The notes under the pieces are model-generated. The model was not told the DNA's origin and made no database searches. It saw nothing but the letters and a program-made list of their open reading frames with translations. From Pelecanus crispus (lineage: Eukaryota > Chordata > Aves > Pelecaniformes > Pelecanidae): a stretch of DNA of 64,000 bases. The position numbers and the translations under genes were made by a program. The first letter of the stretch is position 1. Each line of letters starts with the position of its first letter. Positions 50,709 to 63,429 of the stretch are shown in pieces. The stretch lies in NCBI RefSeq assembly GCF_030463565.1, contig NC_134676.1:1784001-1848000 (forward strand), given 5' to 3'.

Positions 50709-53700
50709 TTATTCTTTTTTTTCTTGTTTATCTTCATGATCATCGGTCTGCTCTTGTTGGTTACCATTATCTTCAACAAGACATCTAAGACGTGACAAAT
50801 GGTGTAAAGCCCTAGATTAGGAAAAATGAAGACTTTAACAATAGTGTATATATTACTGTCTACATTTAACACAAAATGATATCGATTTCTTACAAACAGC
50901 TTAACAGTTTGAATGGTATTATATACAGTTTACATCTCTAACTGTTCCATTTAATTCTGTTCTGTAAAAAACACTAAGACTTTTTTAAAAAAGTAAAACA
51001 CTTCGGAACTGAAATTTTAAACACATCTTCTCAAATACAGGTGCTCACACAAACACACAGTTTCTATTAAATTATTACAGAACGGGTATTTAACACAGGG
51101 TGTAAACACTGCAAAACAGTGTTATAAAATAGCACATCAATACTGGAAGTTAGTGTATTTTTTTAAATTAAAAAATCTTTTAATTTTACATTACAGTATA
51201 AAACTGTACTGCAACACTGAGTTTTGTTGAAACAAATGTTCTACATAATAAACCCCTGTTTTCCATTCTGCCTTTTCTCAAGCTTATTATTTCTTTAGTC
51301 ACTTATAACTGTTCAGTAGGACTCTGCTGATTTCATTAACGAAATGTTTTCTAGGAATAATTTTCTCCACTGTAGTGAAAAAAGTAAGAAAATACTTCTA
51401 CCCATATTACAAACTTCTCCAAGCCTGATTAGAGTCCATCTATGTGTAGCAATAATTAATCTATTGACATACATGAAATACAAATGTTGATTTACAAAGC
51501 ACATCTCTGCAACCGTTCACTAGGTAGTTCATGGAGCGGGGGAGTACCGTGTTTTTAATTATTCACTACTGGTTTACTCAAAGTTTTCAGATTACATGAC
51601 AAGTCTCAGCTAATTTATCATTCCTTTTCTGCACTTTTTGAACACAGTGAAAAGTCAGAAAAATCAATGGTCACTTACTTCTGAATAGAATTAGTAAGAG
51701 GGATTACCTCACTGTCACACAGTTTTAATTCAGCTTCTGCTTTTTCAGAAAGCTTAAAAAGAACAAAAGAGAATTGTTACCTACGGGAAGGAAAAGTAGC
51801 TGAATATGACAGAAACCATGGCATTTTTATAGCACATTGCACTGGAAAGTATCGCTAACAACTTTGTAGAACAGAAGTTATTCAGGTTGGGAGGGCCCTC
51901 AGGTGGGCTCCTGCTCAAAGCAGAGGCAGCTACGAGGTTACAGCAGGCTGCTCAGGGCTTTATCTAGTCAAACCCTGAAAACCTCTAAAGACAGAGACTG
52001 CACAACCTCTCTTGAACAATTTGTTCCAGTGCTTGGCCGTCATTCAGGGTTAAAAAGTTTCTCCCAACATCCACTGTGAACCTCCTGTTTTGATTTATGC
52101 CTGTTTCTCATCCTTCCACCATGCACCACTATGAAGACCCTGGCTCCATCTTCTTGATGCACCTCCTCATAGGTGCAGGAAGACTTCTATTAGGTCCCCC
52201 AAAACTTCTTCTCCAGCCTGAACAAGCCCACTTTTCTCAGCTCCCCCGCAAACAAGCACTCTAGCCCCCAACCACCTAGGTGCCCCTCCATCAGCTTATT
52301 GTCTCTCCCAAAGCGAGGGGCCTAAACCTGGATGCAGTATTACGGATGTGGTCTACTAAGTGCTGGGGGATACAGAGGGACAATCATTTCTCTTGATCCA
52401 TCGACTGTGCTCCTGTCCATATAGCCCAGGCCCTGCCGTTCCTCCTTCGCTGCCAGGGCATGCTGGTGGCTCATGTTCTGCTTGTACCTACCAAGACCTC
52501 CTGGGCATTTTCAACAGAGCAGCTCCCTAGCCAGGCAGTCCCCAGCCTGATTGCTGCAAGGGTTTCTGCCTTCCCACGTGCACAGCCTTGCACTCGCCCC
52601 TGTGGAATTTCATGAGGTTCCTGTCGGTCCGTTCACCCTGCCTGTCTGATCCACATATTTATGGAGCATTTCATTCGCTACTGAGTATAGGACATAGGGC
52701 TTAAGAACTGCATGCAAGCAACATTATGAAAAAGGTAAAGAGATAATAAAGTCTATTAAATAATTTTGAAACAAAAGTGCCAGAAAATACCAACTCACTG
52801 AAGCCAAAGGAGGCAAGGATAGAGCATTTGAGAATACTTGGCTTTTTAAAAATTTGGTACACGCCCCTGAAAGCCTAGAATTAATAGGGATACTATCAGA
52901 AGACCACATTTCCAGAACACAGCTACTGCCAGAGCAGCGGAGGGGAGCACAGCCTGCTCTCCTCGGGCAGGCCCGCCTGAAATGTCGCCATCTCCTGGTA
53001 CACAGGCACTGCTTTCCGCAGCACCGCCGAGGCCACTCTGCAGTTACTGACCTGCCACATGCAGCCCCTGCAAACAGCGTTTATGTTACAACAGTAACAT
53101 AGCACAGAGCCTCCAATTTCCAACAGCAGCAACAAGGCACAGGGGATTTAGGGCGCAGCAGTCTTGAGCGTATGCTCCCGACGCAAACTGGATTGAATCT
53201 GCTGGCAGTGCTTGTTTTACATGACCAGGAAACCAAGTCCGTAAATGGACTAGTGTTTTTTTCTCAGAAAGGTACACAGCACATCAATTTTGAAAAGATA
53301 CAACATAAGGAAACAGCCTACTCACTTTTTCAAACTCTTCCTTTTGCTCAGCAGTTGTGTTCTGGCTTAAACTTCCCTGAATTGCTTGAAGTTTAAACAA
53401 CATTAGCTTCAAAGTTTCAAGGGGCCTGGGATGATGACCTCCAGAAAAAGTATTTTCCTAAACCAAAACCCAAAGAATTTGTTGGTCTTGCAGTGTACTG
53501 CAGTGCACATAAAACGAAACAAAATAAAACAAACAACTTTTGAAGTTTCCCTGAAACACGTTAAAGGCTAATTTCTGCGAGTGTTTCCTTCTACCTATTC
53601 TTTAAAGGTCTATTTATAAATTGTACGTGTATGACGCTACACTGGTTTGTCTTAATTTATACCACTGTACGGTCAGTGAAATCAGTGTAAATACATACAT

Positions 53701-56700
53701 TGTTAGGAAGATGTGAAGCAACACAGAAAGGCCTCAGCCCCGGCTTATGTAAAATAATTCAAGAATATTAAGACTATTGGTCCTTGTAATGCTACAACAG
53801 CAGTGCTGGAACATGTTTCAACATTTTATAACTGACAGAGCAAGTAAGCTTCCTTGATGATAAACATAGATTTATTCAAATAATTAGCATCTATATGCTC
53901 TCTGCTCATTCTAAATCAAAAAAGCAAATTAACTCAAGGTGACAAAAATTTGTGGATATAATTTGTAGAAATACTTATGTCTAGAAATGTCTGGTGATCT
54001 AGGAGAACCAAGAGAACAGGAAGCAAGAAGGATGAAATACAGTGCAGCACCATTCAGAGAACAATCTGAATTACTCACACACATTGTTAGCTTCTGTGTC
54101 AATTAACTCCTTAGGGAAACAGAAGCATGTGTCACAGTGGAAAAACTTAAAGGGTAATGCTCTCTTTACTACAAGATGGGAAAACAGAATCTTAGAGCAG
54201 TTAAGATTCAAGGACAGCAGGGCAGAAAGTAAAGGAAAAAGATACCAGTACATAAATTAATACTATGCCTTTCAACTAGAATACTGGGCCCAGTGCTCAC
54301 CTCCCTAGCTGAGAAAAGGATAAAGGGTTCAAACAATCAAAATGAAAGACTGAACAATATTAAGACTGCCAAGAAGGTGCTTAATATGTAAGAATAGAAG
54401 TAAAATAATGAATAATCAAAAGAGTAGATTCAATCCATGATCCAATTCCAGTGCAACAGCATAAATAATATGAAACATATTACTTAACTTACCTCTTGAA
54501 CTTGACTCATACCCAACAGTACATCAGCCAGGCAAGGAAATTAGTAGTATTTAATACATCAATAACAAAAAAATGTCTTCCTTTACTCGAGGCAGGAAAA
54601 TTATTATTTAAACAAAACAGAGTATAAAAGTCAAACTATTACAAGCAAAGCATTTTATAGTTAGATGCCTTCTTAATCATAATTGTGACCAAGGATTTGA
54701 TTATAGGATTTAATAACTGTATGAATTCATCATGCTCAAATATGACTAAACTACTGCAGTTAGACTTCCTACTTTGTGTATTACAGAAGAAAAAACAATT
54801 TACAGGTATTCCCCCTTCTAATATTTACCAGCCTTACATATTTTGAGTGCACTCAGAAATAAATACTCAATTTTACTGACCTTATTTTTGTCATTTAAAC
54901 AGTCTTCCAAGAACTTATGTATGATATCTGCCTTGGGGAACGGTAGAGCATCCTCCATGTCCTCACAGCACACAGGCACTGGTGGTTTGCTAAACCAACA
55001 TTAAACACACAATAGAGAATAACAACAGGTTTATAAATTAATAGAATTGTTTTAGGATACAGTCATTATGATGAAAGCAGATATATTGCATCAATGCAAC
55101 ACCAAGGGGTCACCGAGTAGTCCTGTCAGCACTTTGGTGTATGTGTGAGAAACGCACAACTATTTTTTCCAGTTTTGCCAGTATAATCAAAACCTGGGTA
55201 GCCACAAAAAAAACCCAAAAAAGCAAGGTAAGGGCTTCTTAGCTATAATTTATTACACATGGGTGTTTTCCTTACACCTGGTACTCCTCTATTAATATTC
55301 AACATCTAAAGAAAAATAGTCACCTCACCTTCTGCTTACTGACCTCTAATTCTTCTACAGTCTCTAAGGTATTTTAATTCAAAGCTAGTAGTCTCATAGA
55401 AACCGGTATTAATGAAGCCTGATTTCCAGTGATGTTCTCATACGTGGGTATTCTGGTGGCTAGCAGGAGACTAGATTATTAGCCTCTCCCTCAACAGGAG
55501 CATGAATAGTACCATTTCTATTATCATCACATGCAGGAATGCTGTGGTTTGAGACTTGTACTCACCTGTTAAATATTGCTAGGTTTAACCAATAGTTCAA
55601 AACCTTCTAGGGTAAAGGGAAACCGACAGACAACACCCAGAACAACATACACCTAGCTGCTTCTGCAGTTTTTACTGCCAGAAATTCTAGCATTGATTTT
55701 TATTATTCTTTGATCCTGTGAAATAACCTTTCAGTTCCTGAACAACCGAAATTTCACTTCCAAGACTGCTCCACAGCTTCCCAAGGCCACACCACTTTTT
55801 GATTTTTAAAATGGACTTCCCACTATTAACTTGTTTTTCCTAAAATATTAAATCTGTCAATTTAAGTTCCATTAAATAATTTTTCTCTTGAAATATATCA
55901 TTGATATACAAAGATACATAAGAAATATTAAAAGGCAACAACAAGTAATAGTGATAGCGCACTCTGCAAGTTAATGAAAAAGGGAAAGCAGCGCACTAAT
56001 ATCCTGACCTTGAAATATCAAGCATTTAGCACTATGCAAGAAATCTAATAGTAAATCCTTTCTTTATGTACCTGCCACATCACCATTACTTATAATCCAT
56101 ATACGAAAGCAATTAAGTACATTATGCATTTTCCTGAACAAATTATTCCAACATATGTTTACTTACAAAGTACCTGGAGCATTTTCCCATGATCTTTCTG
56201 CTCCTAGTATATCTGTTGTAGAAGGACTGCCACCATTTTCCAGAGTATTTGACAAATCTTCAGCTGAACTCTCCAGACCTTTGTCAGCCTTCGAGGTAAG
56301 GAGCTCACGCTGGTCTTCTAAAAAAACGAGGACACAATGTGTGCAACCCTCTTCAAGGGCATTATTTCCACAGTACTTTTAGTTTTATGCAATACTCAAA
56401 GAACATTACTACAGACAAATCAGCACTGGAAATATTTTACAGACAGTACAGCCCAAATACAACTCCTTTGGTTATCTTGGTATGGCAGCATGGCATGTAA
56501 GTCATCGGTACCAAATGGGATCTGCAAGGTTCTAGCCAGGAGAGTATTTGAAGTAGTCAAGCATTTCTTTTCCTGACTTACACAGAACAAGTATCATATG
56601 CAGCATTCAAGATTATTTAATGTTTCTAATCTGCTTTCATGCTATAGAAAATATAATTAATTCATAATGCAATGTTATGTATTACTTAATAATACTCTAA

Positions 56701-59700
56701 GTTATTAGGTTAATTTTCTTATTATTTTGTACAGGTTTTTCCAATAGCTACTTTTACAGACACCTGGGAGAGAAATCAGGCAAACATACACGCAAATCAC
56801 ATATACAGTCACATACAGGACTCGCATTTAAAAATAGGTTGATAGGCACTCAAAATGTCAGGCATATTCTCATATATTTTTTTATACCTAGCCTGTTCAT
56901 GATTGGTAAAATTTTGTGTGTATAAAAAGATATAACCCTGTATTTAAAGTTCATCATGCACACACATTAGAAGGGTATTTACAGACATTCGCATATCTGG
57001 CATTTTGTCACTTTGAATCCACAACATAACATTTTAACTTAGTTTTTATATATAACCTCTTGGAAAAAGGGAGAGATCAATATTTATACTTTGCATAATG
57101 AAGAAAAAATATTTTTCTTTTTGAATGAATACTTAAGACAGAAGTGAAGGTAATTAACACTTCGAAGTGTTAGTCTCTCCTATCAAGCAAATCTTGCTAT
57201 TTTAGAACACGGAGATGGCGTTTCACCATGGGAGGCCCTCCCTGCTTCTGAAGGACGATGGCCTGCTGCAAAGAGTAGCTACATGAGAGATTCCCAAGGA
57301 GCATCTTTACATAAACTGAAGGCACTGGATAACCTAAGTATATGGGTTACAAATATCTCCTGCTGACTGTGTAAAGTAGAGGAAAAAGACTGCACGATAA
57401 ATGGTATTTTTTACCAATCTGACAGGTTCATTTACACTATGTTTAGGAATCTCTCACCCCCAAGGTTACACTTCATGTAATTTAATTTAATGCTTGAACT
57501 TCTATTAAAGTATTCATGGAATTACTGTCATTATCTCGCAGTAAGGTACTAAATATGCCATTGTAATAAATACTTTGCTGTAAAAGGAATGCTTAGATAG
57601 TGATTTATATATGAAAACTTACAGTATAAAAGCTGTTTAACTTAGTCAACTACTAGTAAGGTGCTTTGAATCATTTGTCAGTCATGGACATGAATAAATC
57701 TACTGTACAGCACAGTCTGACTAACATGGCTAGAGAGTGGTGGTTTAAAAAATGTACATGTCTCTATACACATACCCTCAAAATTAAAAAAACGAATTAT
57801 ATGAAATTTAGTTACCTCTGAATGGCTTTTTGGTATGTCTTGAAAATGAGTTATCAAATTGGCAGCATGCATCTGGATTGTCATAGTTGTAACTTTCTTC
57901 TACTTTGTTATCACCTCTCAGATCCAGGCAGCTCTTTTGTTCAAAAAAAACAGAGCTGGCTTTATCTACAGAACGTCTTTTTTTCAGGATCTCAGAAGTT
58001 TGTGAAGAGGAAGCTTTGCCTTGTATATTAAAATTTTGATCATCACTTTCTTTAGTTGCATCAGAAAAAAGGTTGTAACTCTTAAGCCAGACCGGGTAGT
58101 GAAAATTGGGAATACTACTTAACCCTGACACACTTAAGTCAGACTTCTGACTGGTAAGCCACCTTGGATAATTCGTAAGAGGAAAACTGTTAGAATTCTC
58201 TTGAAGAGACAAGGGTCTCAAACTTCCTTTAGAAGAGACCGAATTGTACCCATCGGACATATACACACTGTGTTTCTTTTTGCTGAAGTCTCTGTGTGGA
58301 TTCCGGTGAGCAACAGCTTTCCCATTCTCCTGGAGACTGAAACCACCTTCAGTATCAAGTGATGAGGTTTGGTAAGGGCAGAAAGATGTTTTAAGTGACC
58401 GCCTGTTCCACTCACTACTTTGATGCCTTGATTTAAAAGGACTACTCTGGACAAAGGGCAGCGATCCATCTGCTGGAAAAGCTAACAGATCATCTGTCGC
58501 GAGACTAATCAAGTCCAGGTCACACTCAGTCTGCCTTCTACAGGGTGAAGTAAGAGAACCCAATCCTATGTGCTGATTAAAATCGTCCAGTGCTGAAAAA
58601 CAGAGATATTTTACATGAATTGCTAACCTTCAAGCATACCAAAATGATATATTTGTAAGATCTAACATGAAGTCATAATTTAAAGCTGAAATATATTCTT
58701 TACCGGGGGTACTGAATTACAGTTCTTGCAAGAGTGGTTGTTTCTAATCAGAATCTTGATAAAAACCTCATCAGTCAAAAGTTACCACTCCTTTCATAGC
58801 ACATAACGTTTAGAGCTTTGAGTATTTTCTTCAACTTTTTATTTGAGAAACAAGATTTCAACATTCTAGAGTCCATTTTTAGTTCCACATTCAGAACTGT
58901 GTATTCTGCAGATACATCCTTAGTATTTCAGTCCAAGTAGTGACACTTCCTCCACACAGTAACATTAAAGATGACTTTCCCCATATTGAAATTGAGCACA
59001 TTTACTAGCGAAAAAGATGGCTAAAAGCAATAGCTTGCAAGGCAAGTAGCCAGATAATGGGCCTACAGACCCATTTTGTGATTCAACAGAAACTTACATG
59101 CTATATAAGATTTGACTTGGCAGTTTTTCAGGGAAAAATTATAGCTTGCTTTTTTTTTTTTTTTTTACTGAAACTATGAAGCACTTTGATTCACGAAAAT
59201 AGGTTTTCCTCAGTTGGTACCCGGAAGATATTTTTTCTCACTTTCACTGTAGTATTAGTAAGTGAAACTGTATATTACAGACTATTATAACATACAAAAC
59301 ATACATGCAGACTAGCTAATACATGAATGGAGCTAATGAGACTTCTGCAAAAAAAAAAAAGCAACAGAGAAATTTTGGAGTAAAATATGAGCAGATGACA
59401 GCTTTTATAGAACAGTTTCTCATTTTTAGTGATAATCAGAATGCTTATTTTTGTTTGGGAAGTCAGCTAAACTTAAGTAGAAGATAATTTGCATTAGAAA
59501 GATATAAACAGAAAACTAAACACAGCTAAAAACCAGCTGTCTTGGTAAGAGAAAGAAAGGAAAGGCGTGAAGCGAGAGGAAGGTTATAGGCTACAGTGAA
59601 GAAAAAGCCCTGAATAATACAATATGTTACTATAACTGTCCATGCCAATGCAACCCAGGCAAGCATCCTTTTTCAGGTACAAAGTTTGCCTGTACTTAGG

Positions 59701-60367
59701 ACTGTTATTTTCAATGTAGTGGACAACGCATTTGCGGTATAAATTAGCTTAAGCACAGTAATCTACTCTAGATCTTCTCATAAGAGTTCGTATAATCAAT
59801 TAAGTATTTATTTATTCAAGCTAACTAATAATGACAAAAGCCAGTTCAAACCCATACACATTACCCTGATGGGTTAGACTTCAGAGCCAAAAGTACACTC
59901 CATAAAAATCAATGGATAAGGGGCAAATTTTGTTCCAAGACAAAGCAGCATTCAAGGGAACTGCTTCAATTAATTAGGTTAGAGACAAGGAGGTGCAATG
60001 CCATTGGCAATGGAGGGAAAAAAAAAACCTAAACCATGAACAACAAACACCACAACTTATTAAAAGACATATTTGCAAAAGACATACCATGTTTTTCTTT
60101 GGCATGACGCTTTGAAAACTCAACTTGTTTGGGAGTGCTTTGACATATGCAGATTTTTCCAGTGCTTATTTCTGAAGATGTGAGACTTAGATCAAAATCT
60201 TCAATATAAGCCTCCAGAGCCTCAGATGCAGAGCTATAAAACTTGTCCTTGTATTGAATCAAACTGTCTGGGTATGGATTATTGCTGTCAGCGCTACAGC
60301 TTGTTAAAAGAGAAGATATTGTTGACTCAGGAGAGCAGATACCGCTTTCTTTTATTGAGCTTGTCAT
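50709..60367 (-). CDS. C18orf54: C18orf54 / LAS2 orthologue (lung adenoma susceptibility protein 2)
   Basis: Seven spliced coding exons on minus: 60367-60088, 58592-57816, 56317-56167, 54989-54881, 53457-53326, 51752-51679, 50811-50709. All have AG/GT borders and phases join cleanly to 541 codons plus TAA. The ATG at 60367 is chosen because an in-frame TGA lies upstream in the same exon. Residues 46-62 ([17 protein letters not shown]) form an acidic helix-like block. Residues 94-352, one large exon, are Ser-rich and probably disordered. Residues 403-439 include [20 protein letters not shown]. Residues 449-500 are Leu/Glu/Lys-rich and could form a coiled coil. The C-terminus is a charged tail ([15 protein letters not shown]). 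Identity rests on the head-to-head position with STARD6 and on remembered family features. The family's biochemical role is poorly defined, and no enzyme motif is visible. Confidence 0.85.
51872..52650 (-). mobile_element. Old CR1 LINE fragment in a LAS2 intron
   Basis: About 780 bases of diverged CR1 on minus between LAS2 coding exons 5 and 6. The plus strand shows TTCAGGTTGGGAGGGCCCTC near the 3' end, CCTGAACAAGCCCACTTTTC, and further ORF2-derived stretches with many differences from the young copies. It belongs to an older CR1 group and lacks a clean octamer tail. Confidence 0.8.
59153..59167. repeat. Poly-T tract
   Basis: About 15 T residues in LAS2 intron 1. Confidence 0.8.
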
Positions 60368-60404
60368 GGTTTTTATCCAGGTTTCTAACAGAATCTTCAC
60401 TCAT
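60327..60404 (-). other. Overlapping upstream ORF in the LAS2 leader
   Basis: The first LAS2 coding exon begins at 60417, after a good acceptor. Between there and the main ATG (60367) lies another ATG at 60404 in a different frame, with A at -3. It encodes 25 residues starting [20 protein letters not shown] and stops 41 bases inside the main frame. Initiation there would lower LAS2 translation. Whether it is used depends on the transcript's 5' end. Confidence 0.55.
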
Positions 60405-61721
60405 CTTTTTAATCAATCTAAATGGAAAAAAGAAACAAAACCACAAGTGATCTGCACTAAAATGTCTCCTCAAACTGTAACATATCTAGAATTTTTTACT
60501 TCTTATGTAATTTTATTATTTTCCTAAAAATTACTATTTCACTATTCAACTTGCTGCTTTTCAAATAAGTTTGTCATATATATGTGCTACCCCTAGAAAA
60601 GGACAAAGGCAGAAAATAAAGGCTCTGGGGAAAAAAAAAAAAACCCACAACAATAGGGAAAACTTCCTGTATAATTAAACTTTAGCGGTGGTGGTGGGAA
60701 TATAACAAGAGCATGAAAATCTAGCTCCTCACTAGTTCTAGAGGAACCTCGGTACCCTGCTTTTGGAAGAACAGGCTTTCACGTAAGAATTACTGACGTT
60801 TGTCACCAAACATGCAATTCAGCAAAAATGCACCGAAGTATCATAACTTTCAATTTCAGAACCAGCACAAAAGAGTACCCTTCAGGGACAGGAACCCAGA
60901 AGTAAAAGTAGCTTAGTATGAAAAAACTAAACTACTCAATGTAACAGGAGTAGGAAGCCATTACCCTTGCAGATATCTTTATATAACCAGAATGGGTACA
61001 CAGAGCAAAAGAATTTTACAAGCCACATGGGAGCACTTAGGACCATCCTACCTATGCAATTTAGTCAACTCAATCCAACCTGCCTTTGTAAGCCCAAAAA
61101 ACTGTTAATTGAAGAGTTGGAAGCGCAGGCTTGTTCCAAATGTGATCAGGATGGTCAAGGTCACTGAAAGAAACGTAACAGCTCGCTTCATCCCTGTAGA
61201 TAAAACAGCATTTTAAAAAAATCTGTTAAGGTGTTAAGGAAACAGGTGCTGTAACAAGGAATAAAGTTAATAGCTTTGTTATATCCAGTATCATATGCAT
61301 ACAGGGATCACCATGCAACAGCAGCATAAGGATTGACATGAAAAGGGCACAGCGGGGACTAGCTCTTCCAAATCCGGAGCGGCTTTCCCCAGAAAGCCGA
61401 GGAGCGGGGCTAGGCACCGGCCCGAGACCTCCCGGGGCCCCATCCCCACACCACATCCCCGGGGAGAGGCCGAGCGGGCCCGCAGGGGAAGACCCGGCCG
61501 CAGCGGGCACCCCCCGACCCCCTTTCCCTCACAACAAGCCGCCAGCACGGGGAAAAGAAGCGCCTAAAGCAGCACAGCCCCTCCGAAACGCCATGAGGGT
61601 GCACCACCCTAGCTCCTGCCCGCCCATCCCTATCCCGGGAGCCCCGGGCATCCCCACCCCACAGCCGGCCGCTCCTCTGGGCTTTGCCGCGCAGCGTTTT
61701 TGAAGGGACCTCGCCCCTTTG

Positions 61722-61734
61722 CAAAATGGCGGCG
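61722..61734 (+). promoter_or_regulatory. YY1-like site
   Basis: AAAATGGCGGCG matches the YY1 core (AAnATGGCGGC) seen close to many housekeeping start sites. Confidence 0.6.
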
Positions 61735-61744
61735 CGCAGGCGCA
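61733..61744. promoter_or_regulatory. NRF1-like site
   Basis: GCGCGCAGGCGCAG resembles the palindromic NRF1 site GCGCATGCGC with one changed base, just after the YY1-like site. Confidence 0.5.
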
Positions 61745-61765
61745 GGGGCGGCCGCGCAGCCCCGC

Positions 61766-61778
61766 GGGAGTTGTAGTC
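61766..61778 (-). promoter_or_regulatory. ZNF143-like site, minus arm
   Basis: GGGAGTTGTAGTC is the exact reverse complement of the 13 bases at 61801-61813 (GACTACAACTCCC). It matches the ZNF143/Staf core, ACTACAAnTCCC. Confidence 0.7.
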
Positions 61779-61800
61779 GGAGGCGGGCGGGCGGTGTCGG

Positions 61801-61820
61801 GACTACAACTCCCGGCATGC
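61801..61820 (+). promoter_or_regulatory. ZNF143-like site, plus arm
   Basis: GACTACAACTCCCGGCATGC is close to the long ZNF143/THAP11 consensus (ACTACAAnTCCCAGnATGC). It forms a perfect 13-base inverted pair with 61766-61778 across 22 bases. Confidence 0.8.
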
Positions 61821-61878
61821 CCCGCGGCGGGGAGGCGGGAAAGGGCCGCTGCGGGTCCCGCCGCTCCGTGCCGCTGAG
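61817..61878 (+). other. STARD6 leader exon (5' part uncertain) with possible upstream ORF
   Basis: A strong donor, CTGAG|GTGAGT, ends a non-coding exon at 61878. Spliced to the acceptor before 63426, the leader reads AG|ATAAATGG, so the STARD6 ATG is the first base triplet after the junction-spanning TAA. If transcription starts upstream of 61817, the ATG inside the ZNF143-like site opens a 20-codon frame that ends at that TAA, directly abutting the main ATG. The true start site is unknown. Confidence 0.5.
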
Positions 61879-61901
61879 GTGAGTGCGAGCCGGTGCTGCC
61901 G

Positions 61902-61968
61902 CCTCATCCTCCTCATCCTCCTCATCCTCCTCATCCTCCTCATCCTCCTCATCCTCCCCATCCTCCCC
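61902..61968. repeat. 9-bp minisatellite (TCATCCTCC)n
   Basis: About seven units of TCATCCTCC at the very start of STARD6 intron 1, inside the CpG island. It is degenerate at its right end. The Pro-His frame that it opens is not a gene. Confidence 0.9.
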
Positions 61969-62261
61969 TGAACCGGACAGCGGGGCTGCCGGGTGGGTTG
62001 TCCACCGCCCTTCGCCGGGCTGGGCGCCGCGCCTCAGGGCCGCCTCCGCGGAGGATGGGGGTCCCGCCGGTCCAGGCCTTCGGCTCCGCCGCGTCTTCAG
62101 CGCTCGGCTTCGCCTGTCAGCGCTCCCCGAGCTGGGTGCGGGGGCTGTGTGTGCTGGTGGGCGCGGCCAGCCTCGCTGGAGGCGCCGGGAGTCTGTGCCC
62201 TGCCCTAGTCCTCAGCGGGCAGCCCTCCTTCGGGGCCGCAAGCCCTGAGCACCTGGCTGAA

Positions 62262-62595
62262 TGCGTTGGAACAGGCTGCCCAGAGAGGCGGGGGAGTCCC
62301 CATCCCTGGAGGGGTTCAAAAAACGGGCAGAGGTGGCACCTGGGGACATGGTTTAGTGGGCATGGGGGTGTTGGGTTGATGGTTGGGCTGATGGTCTGAG
62401 AGGGCTTTTCCAACCTGAATGATTCCTAGTTTTACTTCCATTAAAAACTAATCCAGCCACCAAGACAGGAAAAATTAAATTAATTATTCCTCTCCCCTTA
62501 ATTGTTTTAGTGGTGGACTTGGTAGTGTAGGTTAATGGTTGGACTGGATGATCTTAAAGGTCTTTTCCAACCTAAACAATTCTATGATTCTATGA
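62262..62595 (+). mobile_element. CR1 LINE 3' end in STARD6 intron 1, long-tail form
   Basis: Starts GCGTTGGAACAGGCTGCCCA, carries both tail segments and the linker, and ends in ATTCTATGATTCTATG. It is 5'-truncated and sits at the edge of the CpG island, some 380 bases past the STARD6 leader exon and in the same orientation as the gene. Confidence 0.93.
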
Positions 62596-63429
62596 AATTC
62601 CACAGGATGCCACTGAAAGAGTCTGTGCAACCCATTACACGGGACAGCCCCATGAAGGTCTAGGTATGAAGTTAATTTTGTGCGAGAGGCTGGTCCAGAA
62701 GCGTTCAGCGCTGTTGGCCCAAGAGCTACTGTTGATGTCCTTATGAGAAAGAGCTCCCCGAGAGATACCGCAGGGGTTGGGGGGAGGAAGGGCGGAGAGG
62801 TGGGGAGCTCCGGCGCCCAGGAGGTGTCCGCGCTGGGGAGGGCTGGGTGCTGGGTGGCTCGGTCAAGGTGGCTTCTGCAACCTTGCTGCTCTGCTTGTTG
62901 GTAGAGCCAGGCCTCTCGCTTGCCAAAGAGTTTCAACAATAGCACAGCCTGTAATGATTGTTGTGTAAAGCTCTGATGTAAGAAGAAAATCTCTCTTCAA
63001 CTGTTTGAGCCTCGTGTGTTTGCGCTACGCAAGTTGGCTACTAGTCTAATGACTTTAGCAAGTCAGGGCAGAATCAGAATCTCAGGCGATAAACTGTATA
63101 AGGAGGGGAAATTTTCATGTGGAGTAATGATGGATTTAATACGGAGTGAACGGTGTGTCTCACTAGATGCTGTAATTCATTCTCAAGATCCACACCAACA
63201 CCTACTTCTCAGTAGCCCAGACTGGAAGTCAATTACAGAATTTTATTTAAATAAAGACTTTTTTTCCTGTAATCGAGTATGATGAACAAAAAGCTCATTT
63301 GATAGAAATACTCAATTAACATATGCTAAAGCCTATGGAAAGAATACAGGAATGAGCACTATGGCTTTTGTTCTTTAAGGAATGCTTTTATCATATAACA
63401 GCAAATTGCTTTTAAATCTTTACAGATAA

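Larger units (their letters stand above)
61330..62255. promoter_or_regulatory. CpG island, bidirectional LAS2/STARD6 promoter
   Basis: Dense CpG and high GC in otherwise AT-rich DNA, between the divergent LAS2 (minus) and STARD6 (plus) genes. The centre (61720-61820) carries, in order, a YY1-like AAAATGGCGGC, an NRF1-like GCGCAGGCGC and two inverted ZNF143-like sites, with no TATA box. This is the usual make-up of a broadly active divergent promoter. The 5' leader exon of LAS2 should lie on its left side, but its donor was not placed with confidence. Confidence 0.85.

Noticed and set aside
61893-62399. 168-codon frame with a Pro-His repeat start
   Set aside because: It begins in the 9-bp minisatellite in STARD6 intron 1 and runs into a CR1.
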